From an uncultured Blautia sp. (GTDB taxonomy: Bacteria; Bacillota; Clostridia; Lachnospirales; Lachnospiraceae), in contig CAKROE010000119.1 of assembly GCA_934371915.1 (NCBI GenBank), forward strand, positions 1-5,808: a stretch of DNA of 5,808 bases. The letters are read 5' to 3'. The notes below the pieces were generated by a model that had not been told where the DNA came from, did no database searches, and was given only the letters and a program-made list of their open reading frames with translations. Positions 1 to 5,808 of this stretch are shown one piece after another. Both the position numbers and the translations under genes were made by a program. Numbering within the stretch: the stretch's first letter is position 1; the number at the start of each line of letters is the position of its first letter.

Positions 1-149
1 GCCTGTATCTTAAGATAATCTCCCGCCTCAAGTGAATGCGAACCATATTCGGTCGCCACACACGCAAGCACCGGAATTTCGTTTGCCGAAAGGAACCGAC
101 AAATCTCATATCCTTCCGTCGTACCGGCAAAAACAATTGCGTTATACAT
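1..149 (-). CDS. cbiJ: Cobalt-precorrin-6A reductase, N-terminal fragment (cut by window edge)
   Basis: Only the first 49 codons are visible; the gene continues past the left edge. The product starts MYNAIVFAGTTEG, and the FAGTTEG motif at residues 7-13 is the hallmark N-terminal nucleotide-binding loop of the CobK/CbiJ family. This family uses a nicotinamide nucleotide to reduce a double bond of (cobalt-)precorrin-6A, giving the 6B form, in the cytoplasm. The ATG at 149 is preceded by AGAGGA (162-157) with 7-nt spacing. Its first 8 nt, ATGTATAA, contain the stop codon of the upstream cbiH gene, so the two are probably translationally coupled. It is the fifth gene of the cbi operon, and its substrate is the product of CbiD, encoded by the first gene. 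Fusion to another domain further downstream, as some CbiJ proteins have, cannot be excluded. Confidence 0.88.
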   Translation of the reverse strand, partial: MYNAIVFAGTTEGYEICRFLSANEIPVLACVATEYGSHSLEAGDYLKIQ

Positions 150-873
150 CGCGATATCCTCTCGGTGTCACCATCTTGCCACCTATTTCTTTTGTCTGGG
201 AATTTCCAATAAATACAGTCGTAAACATATCGACTTTTGTATCACGTAGTTCTTTCAGCGTCATAACATGATATTCTTCACCCTCGCGGCCGATGTTGCA
301 GACAGTTCCGCAGACGGTTTCCGGGGACTTGTACTGCATCATCAGATCACATGCCTTCTGAAGATAATCATGTCTTTTTTTGCTGGATGGATTATAAAGA
401 CAGATTACAAAATCTGCCTGTGACGCGCCGAGAAGTCTTGCTTCGATTTTTTCCCATGGAGTAAGAAGATCACTTAAACTGATCAGGCAGAAATCATGAA
501 TCAATGGTGCTCCGAGAACAGCCGCACCGCCGAGAGCTGCCGTTACACCCGGTACAATTTCAAGTTCGACTTCCGGATATTTCTCACCGACTTCATACAT
601 CAGGCCTGCCATTCCGTATACACCTGCATCACCACTGCAGATCATGGAAACGGTTTTTCCTTTCATCGCCTCCTCAAAAGCAAGTACACAGCGGTCTACT
701 TCTTTCTTCATCGGAGTCGTCAGAAATTCTTTATCCGGAAAAGTATCTTTTACAAGATCTACATAAACTGTATAACCGATGATCGTATCACTGTTTTTTA
801 ATGCCGCCATTGCAATTCCGGTCATCTGATCACAGCCTCCCGGTCCGATTCCTACAACATATATTTTATTCAA
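142..873 (-). CDS. cbiH: Cobalt-precorrin-3 C17-methyltransferase (CbiH/CobJ)
   Basis: This SAM-dependent methyltransferase methylates C17 of cobalt-precorrin-3 and drives ring contraction to cobalt-precorrin-4. With the start chosen here the protein has 243 residues, the usual length for a stand-alone CbiH/CobJ, and no added iron-sulfur or fused domain is seen. Family motifs are GIGPGG (residues 8-13), CSGDAGVYGMAG (79-90), VPGVTA (107-112), the SLSDLLTPW stretch (132-140) and YNPSSKKR (160-167). I chose the TTG at 873 because GGGAGG (885-880) precedes it by 6 nt and it places the protein start right at the conserved NKIYVVGIG strand. A longer reading from a TTG at 900 would add nine residues and translate the Shine-Dalgarno itself, so it is unlikely. 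The TTG overlaps the cbiG stop (TTGAATAA), and the stop overlaps the cbiJ start. The TTG may moderate expression; that is inference. Confidence 0.93.
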   Translation of the reverse strand: MNKIYVVGIGPGGCDQMTGIAMAALKNSDTIIGYTVYVDLVKDTFPDKEFLTTPMKKEVDRCVLAFEEAMKGKTVSMICSGDAGVYGMAGLMYEVGEKYPEVELEIVPGVTAALGGAAVLGAPLIHDFCLISLSDLLTPWEKIEARLLGASQADFVICLYNPSSKKRHDYLQKACDLMMQYKSPETVCGTVCNIGREGEEYHVMTLKELRDTKVDMFTTVFIGNSQTKEIGGKMVTPRGYRDV

Positions 874-1909
874 AATGTACCTCCCAGTCCCGGAGCGCAA
901 GCGCTGTAGTCACGCCGTTACGTCCTGTTTTCTTTTTTATCAGTCTGCCCTGCTCCGCGCCCAGGACCGCACTTCTCTCACAGACATTTCCTACACCTGT
1001 GATCTTTTTTACAAATTCTGATTCTTCAAAAGTGCCTTTTGCATTTTGAAGTTCTGTTTCCTCAAATGTCCGAAACGGAATATTCCAGTCTGCTGCCAGT
1101 GTAAGAATCCCCCGCTCCTCTTTTTTCAGGGAAATACTTGCAATCTGACTGACTGCTTCCTGATAAATATCTTCTGACTCCAGACAGGCTTCCGCTTCCT
1201 GTCTGATGATCTCCGCTTCTTTATCTTTTTTACAGCCCAGACCAAAAACAACAGCCCCGGGCACAATCTGTACTGTTGACGAAAACGGTACACAGGAGCG
1301 ATGGATTGTGACTGCGATTCCTGTTTCCGGTCTTGCCTTTTCTTCCATGGAACAAACTTTTACTCCCGTCGGGAGTGTTCCTGTCCATGAAAATTCACTG
1401 TAAAAACCGACTGTTTCGCCTGCCAGTATTGCCGCAGATACTTCTTTCGCTGCCTTCATATTAAAGATCGCACAGTGATTGTTCTTTGCAAATACATCCA
1501 CTGCAAACCGGTCGTGAAGATCCGTTGCCGTTGTCACCACCGGCTCCGCTCCAAGTATTTCTGCAGCTTTGATTGCAAGTGCATTCGCACCGCCAAGATG
1601 TCCGGACAAAAGTGAGATGACGAATTTTCCGCATTCATCGATCACCAACACCGCCGGATCTGATTTCTTATTTGCAACATAAGATGCAATGCTGCGCACT
1701 GCGATTCCACATGCACCGACAAAAATAAGTCCGTCATCTGTTTCAAAATGACGCCCTGCCCAGTCCGCCGTACTCTCAGTAATGGAATCTTCCAGATATT
1801 TACTTTTCTTAAAAAGATCGGTTGTAACCCCACATTGCAGCAGCCCCTTCTGAAGCCGCTCTGCAGTGGTATATCCGGTCATACTGAAACAGATGATCGA
1901 AATGTGCAT
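866..1909 (-). CDS. cbiG: Cobalt-precorrin-5A hydrolase (CbiG)
   Basis: CbiG opens the delta-lactone ring of cobalt-precorrin-5A and releases the two-carbon fragment as acetaldehyde, giving cobalt-precorrin-5B. It is specific to the anaerobic cobalamin pathway. The 347-residue protein shows the complete expected layout. An N-terminal domain carries GACGIAVRSIA (65-75), KKSDPAVLVID (81-91), the SLLSGHLGGANA loop (99-110) and VVTTATD (124-130). A variable middle region follows. The C-terminal domain begins near FGLGCKK (222-228) and includes TGVGNVCERSAVL (304-316) and GVTTALAL (332-339). The ATG at 1909 has AAAGGA (1922-1917) 7 nt upstream. It lies 23 nt after cbiF, and its stop is overlapped by the cbiH start. 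No disrupting frameshift is visible. Confidence 0.94.
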   Translation of the reverse strand: MHISIICFSMTGYTTAERLQKGLLQCGVTTDLFKKSKYLEDSITESTADWAGRHFETDDGLIFVGACGIAVRSIASYVANKKSDPAVLVIDECGKFVISLLSGHLGGANALAIKAAEILGAEPVVTTATDLHDRFAVDVFAKNNHCAIFNMKAAKEVSAAILAGETVGFYSEFSWTGTLPTGVKVCSMEEKARPETGIAVTIHRSCVPFSSTVQIVPGAVVFGLGCKKDKEAEIIRQEAEACLESEDIYQEAVSQIASISLKKEERGILTLAADWNIPFRTFEETELQNAKGTFEESEFVKKITGVGNVCERSAVLGAEQGRLIKKKTGRNGVTTALALRDWEVHFE

Positions 1910-1932
1910 CTTCTTTTCCTTTAACTTTATTC

Positions 1933-2691
1933 TTATTTTGTTGCTTCTCTGAATTCTGTGGTAAATCCCGGATCATAAAGTTTCGAGCGGTCATAATGTG
2001 CCGCACTCACAGAATCTCCGATGATCATCAAAGCAGTTTTTGTGATATTATTTTCTGCTGCTGTTTTTGCAAGTGTGCCTACTGTGCAGACAAATTTCTT
2101 TTCATCCGGCCATGTTGCCTTATAAACGATTGCAGCCGGTGTGTCTTCCTTATAACCGCCCTCAATCAGTCTTCTGCTCAGTTCTTCCAGCATACCGGTA
2201 CTTAAAAATACAACCATCGTTGCCTGATGTGCCGCAAAAGACTGAATACTTTCTTTGGATGGCACCGGTGTACGGCCTTCCATTCTTGTAATGATCACAC
2301 TCTGAGAAATATCCGGAAGTGTATATTCAAGATTCAGAGCACTGGCTGCCCCGCAGAACGCACTGACTCCCGGACAGTAATCATAGGCAATCCCTTTTTC
2401 GTCCAGAATATCCATCTGCTCTCTGATTGCGCCATAAATACACGGATCCCCGGTATGAAGTCTTACTGTCATTTTGCCCTCTGCTTCGGCACGTTCCATA
2501 ACTGCGATTACTTCTTCGAGTGTCATTTTTGCGCTGTTATGAATGGTGCAGACATCTTTGCTGTATTCCAGGAGCTGCGGATTCACAAGAGATCCTGCAT
2601 AAATGATGACATCCGCCTCTTCCAGGTACTGTTTTCCTCTTACTGTGATAAGGTCCGGTGATCCCGGTCCTGCCCCTACAAAATGAATCAT
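1933..2691 (-). CDS. cbiF: Cobalt-precorrin-4 C11-methyltransferase (CbiF/CobM)
   Basis: This SAM-dependent tetrapyrrole methylase of the CbiF/CobM branch adds a methyl group at C11 of cobalt-precorrin-4 to give cobalt-precorrin-5A, the substrate of CbiG next door. The 252-residue length matches the family. It begins with the methylase signature GAGPGSPDLIT (6-16), followed by YAGSLVNPQLL (31-41), RLHTGDPCIYGA (77-88), the PGVSAFCGAASALN segment (107-120) and a distal domain with STGMLEELSRRL (164-175) and VYKATWPDE (189-197). YAGSLVN and the HTGDPCIYG context separate it from CbiH, CbiL and CbiE. The ATG at 2691 is preceded by AAAGGAG (2707-2701), which lies inside the 3' end of cbiD; only 1 nt separates the cbiD stop from this start, so coupled translation is likely. 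Confidence 0.95.
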   Translation of the reverse strand: MIHFVGAGPGSPDLITVRGKQYLEEADVIIYAGSLVNPQLLEYSKDVCTIHNSAKMTLEEVIAVMERAEAEGKMTVRLHTGDPCIYGAIREQMDILDEKGIAYDYCPGVSAFCGAASALNLEYTLPDISQSVIITRMEGRTPVPSKESIQSFAAHQATMVVFLSTGMLEELSRRLIEGGYKEDTPAAIVYKATWPDEKKFVCTVGTLAKTAAENNITKTALMIIGDSVSAAHYDRSKLYDPGFTTEFREATK

Positions 2692-2692
2692 A

Positions 2693-3853
2693 TTATTTTT
2701 CTCCTTTGCTTATCTTATTTATCAGTTCACCGGCATCTGCCGTCTGTCCCAGATATCCATATTCATTCGAAAAAACAACTGCACCAAGTAAAATCTGATG
2801 ATAGGAATGATGATCCAGATAAAACTGGATCTGCCGCATGATCTCCTCCATCGTTTCTTTCAGAATGTGGTTCTGATCCAGCACTTTAAGTGCCTCATCT
2901 GTCGTATTACAATCAAGAACCGCCCTCGCACACTCAAGTGTACATCCACAGCGTATTGCTGCCGCACAAAGTGTTTCCATCCTCGCATCCGCATTGTGAG
3001 AATGTGTATTCATGACTCCGGCAGCTACCTTGACAAATTTGCCTATATGCGAGATAAAGAGGATTCCTTTTGCTCCCATATTGATTGCCATATCAATTGT
3101 TTCACCGACATAATTACTGCATTTCATATTTTTTTCAAAGGGAAGATCCATATGTGCTTTCAGATAATCCGCTCCATAATTTCCCGGTGTGACCAGTAAA
3201 TACGATTCTCCCTGTGCAAGGTGCTGCGTCATCTCTACCCGGATACTGTCGACCAGCGCCTTCTCACTCATCGGCTCCACAATCCCGGAAGTTCCGAGAA
3301 TAGAAATTCCACCCTTGATTCCAAGCCGCGGATTAAACGTCTTCTCTGCAATCTTCTCTCCATCCGGCACAGAAATCGTAGCTTTCAGATTGCCTTCATA
3401 TTGGTATCTGTCTGCCGCTTCCTCCAGCGCCCTGCATATCATGGAACGGGGAACCGGATTGATTGCCGCCTCACCGATTTTTTGTGAAAGTCCCGGTTTG
3501 GTCACTCTGCCAACTCCTCTGCCTCCGTCGACGATCCAGTCTCTTTTTCCTGAAATCCTTTCGACCTTTGCATATACAAGTACTCCGTCTGTTGTGTCCG
3601 GATCATCCCCGGCCTGTTTGCGGACAGCACATGTCACCGAATTAGCTTCCATAGTAATGTCATGCAATTCCAGATGAAGAAGTATTCCCTTTGGTGTCAT
3701 AAGAGAAATTTCACGGATGATACTGCCGCCAAGAAGCATATATGCAGCTCCTTTTGCGGCTCCCGCAGCACAGGAACCGGTCGTATAACCCATTCGGAGT
3801 TTTTTATTATTTTTGATTACATAAAAATCTTCCAAACCTGTTTTGTGCTCCAT
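2693..3853 (-). CDS. cbiD: Cobalt-precorrin-5B C1-methyltransferase (CbiD)
   Basis: CbiD methylates C1 of cobalt-precorrin-5B to give cobalt-precorrin-6A. It is unrelated to the other corrin methyltransferases and marks the anaerobic route. The 386-residue protein matches family length and has all the recognised blocks: GYTTGSCAAGAA (22-33), KQAGDDPDTTDG (79-90), TKPGLSQKIGEAAINPVPR (118-136), FNPRLGIKGGISILGTSGI (173-191), TPGNYG (222-227), HIGKFVKVAAGVMNTHS (269-285) and ADARMETLCA (288-297). The ATG at 3853 has a near-perfect Shine-Dalgarno, AAGGAGG (3865-3859), with 5-nt spacing. It is the first gene of the operon, lying directly behind a consensus sigma-A promoter with a leader of about 20 nt. 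Its 3' end contains the ribosome binding site of cbiF. Confidence 0.96.
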   Translation of the reverse strand: MEHKTGLEDFYVIKNNKKLRMGYTTGSCAAGAAKGAAYMLLGGSIIREISLMTPKGILLHLELHDITMEANSVTCAVRKQAGDDPDTTDGVLVYAKVERISGKRDWIVDGGRGVGRVTKPGLSQKIGEAAINPVPRSMICRALEEAADRYQYEGNLKATISVPDGEKIAEKTFNPRLGIKGGISILGTSGIVEPMSEKALVDSIRVEMTQHLAQGESYLLVTPGNYGADYLKAHMDLPFEKNMKCSNYVGETIDMAINMGAKGILFISHIGKFVKVAAGVMNTHSHNADARMETLCAAAIRCGCTLECARAVLDCNTTDEALKVLDQNHILKETMEEIMRQIQFYLDHHSYHQILLGAVVFSNEYGYLGQTADAGELINKISKGEK

Positions 3854-3857
3854 AAAA

Positions 3858-3865
3858 TCCTCCTT
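3858..3865 (-). promoter_or_regulatory. Strong ribosome binding site of cbiD
   Basis: The minus strand reads AAGGAGGA here, an almost full match to the anti-Shine-Dalgarno sequence, ending 4 nt before the cbiD ATG. It fixes that start codon and, with the promoter just upstream, suggests strong initiation of the operon's first gene. Confidence 0.85.
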
Positions 3866-3880
3866 ATTACATACTTAATT

Positions 3881-3909
3881 ATTATATTATTTTGCCAAAA
3901 ACTTGTCAA
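3881..3909 (-). promoter_or_regulatory. Consensus sigma-A promoter of the cbi operon
   Basis: On the minus strand the -35 box is TTGACA (3909-3904) and the -10 box is TATAAT (3886-3881), separated by exactly 17 nt; both hexamers match the consensus fully. Transcription would start near 3874, leaving a leader of about 20 nt before the cbiD ATG. It sits downstream of the glycosyltransferase terminator, so the cbi genes should form an independent transcription unit. That the promoter is active, and whether it is repressed, is inference. Confidence 0.85.
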
Positions 3910-3919
3910 TGAAAGGAAA

Positions 3920-3931
3920 GCCTTATATGGC
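3920..3931. promoter_or_regulatory. Imperfect palindrome upstream of the -35 box (weak operator candidate)
   Basis: GCCTTATATGGC is a 12-nt palindrome with one mismatched pair, ending 10 nt upstream of the cbi -35 box and beyond the preceding terminator. Its place suits a regulator site, but a short AT-rich palindrome can arise by chance, and I recognise no known operator consensus. Confidence 0.2.
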
Positions 3932-3939
3932 AGTATGAC

Positions 3940-3970
3940 AAAAAAGCTGAATCTAAAAAGACTCAGCTTT
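3940..3970 (-). terminator. Intrinsic terminator after the glycosyltransferase gene
   Basis: Read on the minus strand, 3970-3959 (AAAGCTGAGTCT) pairs with 3954-3943 (AGATTCAGCTTT) around a TTTT loop, giving a 12-bp stem with one G-U pair. A run of six T (3945-3940) follows, half of it in the stem. Read on the plus strand the same pair becomes an A-C mismatch and no T run follows, which supports minus-strand use. It begins 28 nt after the glycosyltransferase stop and separates that gene from the cbi operon. Confidence 0.85.
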
Positions 3971-3998
3971 CATTGCAAATATAAAACTTTCAGATATT

Positions 3999-4718
3999 TT
4001 ATACATCATTGATCTCTCTGCGAAGTTTCCGAAAATCACCCACTGCTTTCCATCCAATCTTCACGATTTTCTTAATATTGATCGAATTGACACCACCCTG
4101 TCTCGGCTTAAAAGTGATTGGAATAAATTTCACTTTCTCGTGATGATACACAAAATAGGTCGTAAACATGATATTCGGAATGTTGAAATCTTCCGGAAGT
4201 TTATTTATATATTTTTCAACCAGAGATGCTTTCATCAGGCGGAAGGGCGCGTTCGCATCTTCAATTTTTACGCCGAAAATCATGCGAAGTAACAGGCAGA
4301 CAATATTCTCTACAAACTTGCGGTCTTTACCATCTCCACGCTCAATACGGTTTCCGATTATCGCATCGTACTGCTCTCTTGCCTCCCAGAACCGCTCAAA
4401 CTCTGCCGGATCCGTCTGTCCGTCGGAATCTGTCTGAAAAATATAGTCTGCAGTATGCTCAAGCGCATACCGATATCCAAACAGTACCGTGTGTCCATGA
4501 CCACCGTTTGCTTTTGTCAATGGTGTAAACAGCGGTTTATCTTTCGCCAGTTTCTGCATGATCTCATAAGTTTCATCCTTACTTCCATCGTTGATGATCA
4601 CAAGTCTTGACTCACCGTTTCCATTGTGTCTCTCAACGATCGGATACCAGTCGTCTATACATTGTTCAATATTCATTCCCTCATTGTAGGCAGGAATGAT
4701 CACATATAATTTTTCCAT
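3999..4718 (-). CDS. Family 2 glycosyltransferase (GT-A fold, DPM1-like), soluble
   Basis: This is a 239-residue GT2-type transferase that should move a sugar from a nucleotide-sugar donor to an unidentified acceptor. Visible motifs are IIPAYNEG (7-14), VIINDGSKDET (40-50), TKANGGHGHT (68-77), the metal-binding DSD triad within QTDSDGQTDP (95-104), IIGNRIERGDGKDR (120-133) and DANAPFRLM (154-162). The overall pattern resembles polyprenol-phosphate mannosyl/glucosyl transferases, but there is no hydrophobic C-terminal membrane anchor. The end is basic (KIVKIGWKAVGDFRKLRRE), which could favour contact with the membrane surface. The ATG at 4718 has GGGAG (4727-4723) just upstream. It follows an L,D-transpeptidase gene by 54 nt, so a role in cell-wall or surface polysaccharide assembly is plausible. 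Donor and acceptor cannot be read from the sequence. Confidence 0.85.
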   Translation of the reverse strand: MEKLYVIIPAYNEGMNIEQCIDDWYPIVERHNGNGESRLVIINDGSKDETYEIMQKLAKDKPLFTPLTKANGGHGHTVLFGYRYALEHTADYIFQTDSDGQTDPAEFERFWEAREQYDAIIGNRIERGDGKDRKFVENIVCLLLRMIFGVKIEDANAPFRLMKASLVEKYINKLPEDFNIPNIMFTTYFVYHHEKVKFIPITFKPRQGGVNSINIKKIVKIGWKAVGDFRKLRREINDV

Positions 4719-4739
4719 AAGTCTCCCAAACTAACCAAT

Positions 4740-4757
4740 ATCATCAGATTTGATGAT
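4740..4757. repeat. Short perfect inverted repeat in the transpeptidase-glycosyltransferase gap
   Basis: ATCATCA and TGATGAT form a perfect 7-bp inverted repeat around a 4-nt GATT loop within the 54-nt gap between the two envelope genes. No T run follows in either direction, so it is not a convincing terminator. A minus-strand TTGACA (4770-4765) lies just upstream, but no credible -10 box sits 16-18 nt away. It could be a protein-binding site or mRNA hairpin, or chance. Confidence 0.3.
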
Positions 4758-4772
4758 TCCTGACTGTCAAAA

Positions 4773-5808
4773 TTAATAAATAATGATCGGATATCCTCCG
4801 TCTATCGTATTGTAGATCAAAGCCGCCTGATCCGTAGGAAGATTGATGCAGCCATGGCTTCCTGCGCCGGATTTGTATCTGTTTCCGCCAAAAGAAGACT
4901 GCCAGGATGCATCATGAAGTCCCTGACCATATACAAAAGGCATCCAGTATTTTACGGTTACATTATAACCATATTCCGAACTCGAAAGATTGTACGGGCT
5001 TGCCTTATATGCAATCGGCCATGCCCCACGGTAAGTCTCACGACCGGCTTTCGGTGCACCGCTTACAATATCTGTCTCTGTCACCAGTACACCATCCTTA
5101 TAAAGCCAGAGATGCTGATTATCAAGGCTTACTTCTATGTAACTTCCGGCAAGATCATCACTGCCATTTCGCTGCATGGCACTTATGCTGTAAACCGGAT
5201 CACGGCTGACCTCACTGCCGCTGGCAATATCTTTCAGAAGCTGCTGCATTTCTCCGTCCTGATCGATCTGAAATCCATATTCATTATCTGATACTGTCAC
5301 ATCATTTCCATAAGAAGTATGGAACGTACGGGGTACATAGATTGTATTGTATTTTGTTGCAAGATCTTGTACATATGTCTTTATTGCATCCTGATCTACG
5401 CTGATACTGTCAGAAGATATCTGAAGCCATGACTCGATCGTTGACGTATCAACCACCTCTGTCTCACTGCCAAGTGTATAGGTAACTTTGGAACTGCGGT
5501 ATTTATTCAGCTCCTCATTTAATTCGGAAAGTCTGTTCTGCATATCATCTGAAACTTTCACAAACGGCTGCTGATATACATCATTCCCCATGGCAAGCTT
5601 GATTTCGCCCCCAAGAAGCTGTGACGGAAAAAGAGACTCCAGTGACTGATCGACATAGGTCTGAAGCCGCGCTACATCAATCTGATTTCCCTGTACATCA
5701 CTGATCAGGGTAAACTTCTTCTGGTCCCCATTGTACTGAATCGCAGCATCTACGGATGCAGTTCTTTCTTTATCCCCGAAGTTTGATTCCTGAAGTGCTG
5801 TTTTTTCC
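4773..5808 (-). CDS. L,D-transpeptidase (YkuD) with PG_binding_4 domain, 5' end outside window
   Basis: The frame is open to the right edge, so at least 344 residues are seen and the true start, with any signal peptide or membrane anchor, is missing; the ATG at 5591 is internal. L,D-transpeptidases form 3-3 peptidoglycan cross-links, or attach other groups, outside the membrane. The last 120 or so residues are the YkuD domain: SYIEVSLDNQHLWLY, then VKYWMPF, HDASW and the catalytic SHGCIN motif, with the nucleophile cysteine codon at 4850-4848 and the conserved histidine upstream in HDASW. Before it lies a PG_binding_4-like region (QDAIKTYVQDLATKYNT, then PRTFHT and EYGFQID), and the LFPSQLLGGEI segment further upstream may belong to a first copy. 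The layout resembles enterococcal Ldtfm and clostridial enzymes. It ends 54 nt before the glycosyltransferase gene and may share its transcript. Confidence 0.92.
   Translation of the reverse strand, partial: EKTALQESNFGDKERTASVDAAIQYNGDQKKFTLISDVQGNQIDVARLQTYVDQSLESLFPSQLLGGEIKLAMGNDVYQQPFVKVSDDMQNRLSELNEELNKYRSSKVTYTLGSETEVVDTSTIESWLQISSDSISVDQDAIKTYVQDLATKYNTIYVPRTFHTSYGNDVTVSDNEYGFQIDQDGEMQQLLKDIASGSEVSRDPVYSISAMQRNGSDDLAGSYIEVSLDNQHLWLYKDGVLVTETDIVSGAPKAGRETYRGAWPIAYKASPYNLSSSEYGYNVTVKYWMPFVYGQGLHDASWQSSFGGNRYKSGAGSHGCINLPTDQAALIYNTIDGGYPIIIY

Noticed and set aside
874..900. Longer cbiH start at the TTG at 900, adding nine residues
   Set aside because: The extension would translate the GGGAGG Shine-Dalgarno of the TTG at 873, has no good ribosome binding site of its own, and lies before the conserved first strand of the protein.
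2227..2661. Plus-strand open frame of 144 codons, and others such as 3189-3677
   Set aside because: They lie antisense to well-recognised cbi genes, match no family I know, have cysteine- and histidine-rich shadow-like composition and lack convincing ribosome binding sites.
3854..3998. Cobalamin riboswitch upstream of cbiD
   Set aside because: The 145-nt gap is filled by a terminator and a consensus promoter. I see no B12-box-like conserved core, and the predicted leader is only about 20 nt.
4741..4770. Sigma-A promoter for the glycosyltransferase from TTGACA at 4770-4765
   Set aside because: At 17-18 nt spacing the -10 candidates are CTGATG or TGATGA, with almost no match to TATAAT; the better GATATT lies at 20 nt spacing.
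4773..5591. Transpeptidase starting at the ATG at 5591 as a complete 272-residue protein
   Set aside because: The same frame stays open to the window edge with PG_binding_4-like sequence upstream (LFPSQLLGGEI), no Shine-Dalgarno precedes this ATG, and the protein would lack an export signal.
1..5808. Mobile elements, CRISPR arrays, tRNA/rRNA genes, toxin-antitoxin or defence genes
   Set aside because: I found no repeat-spacer pattern, transposase-like protein or RNA-gene fold by eye; nearly all the sequence is accounted for by recognised genes.

Overview
All the genes in this window lie on the minus strand. They form two blocks separated by a 145-nt intergenic region that holds a terminator and a promoter. 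Strong Shine-Dalgarno sites (AAGGAGG, AAAGGAG, GGGAGG), tight gene packing, an anaerobic-type cobalamin pathway and an L,D-transpeptidase with a PG_binding_4 domain all suggest a Gram-positive anaerobe. A clostridial species, possibly Lachnospiraceae, fits best. This placement is inferred from gene content, not from a phylogenetic marker.

The upstream block, read from the right edge leftward, is a cell-envelope block. It holds a 5'-truncated L,D-transpeptidase (4773-5808) and, 54 nt later, a soluble family-2 glycosyltransferase (3999-4718). The glycosyltransferase is followed by a good intrinsic terminator (about 3940-3970).

Just past the terminator is a sigma-A promoter with both hexamers at consensus (TTGACA, 17 nt, TATAAT; 3881-3909). 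It opens a cobalamin (corrin ring) operon in the order cbiD, cbiF (cobM), cbiG, cbiH (cobJ), cbiJ (cobK), and the operon runs off the left edge. The genes are separated by 1 nt or 23 nt, or overlap by 8 nt. The five products cover an unbroken run of the early-cobalt pathway: cobalt-precorrin-3 to -4 (CbiH), 4 to 5A (CbiF), 5A to 5B (CbiG), 5B to 6A (CbiD) and 6A to 6B (CbiJ). CbiG and CbiD are markers of the anaerobic route. The rest of the pathway (for example cbiL, cbiE/T, cbiC, cbiA and the chelatase) is not in view.

The most notable points are regulatory. The predicted leader of the cbi operon is only about 20 nt, too short for a cobalamin riboswitch. Two successive gene junctions use the same 8-nt stop/start overlap, one of them with a TTG start. 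I see no mobile element, CRISPR array, RNA gene or unknown protein family, and no evidence of an undescribed system. This is a well-formed but largely conventional stretch of chromosome.
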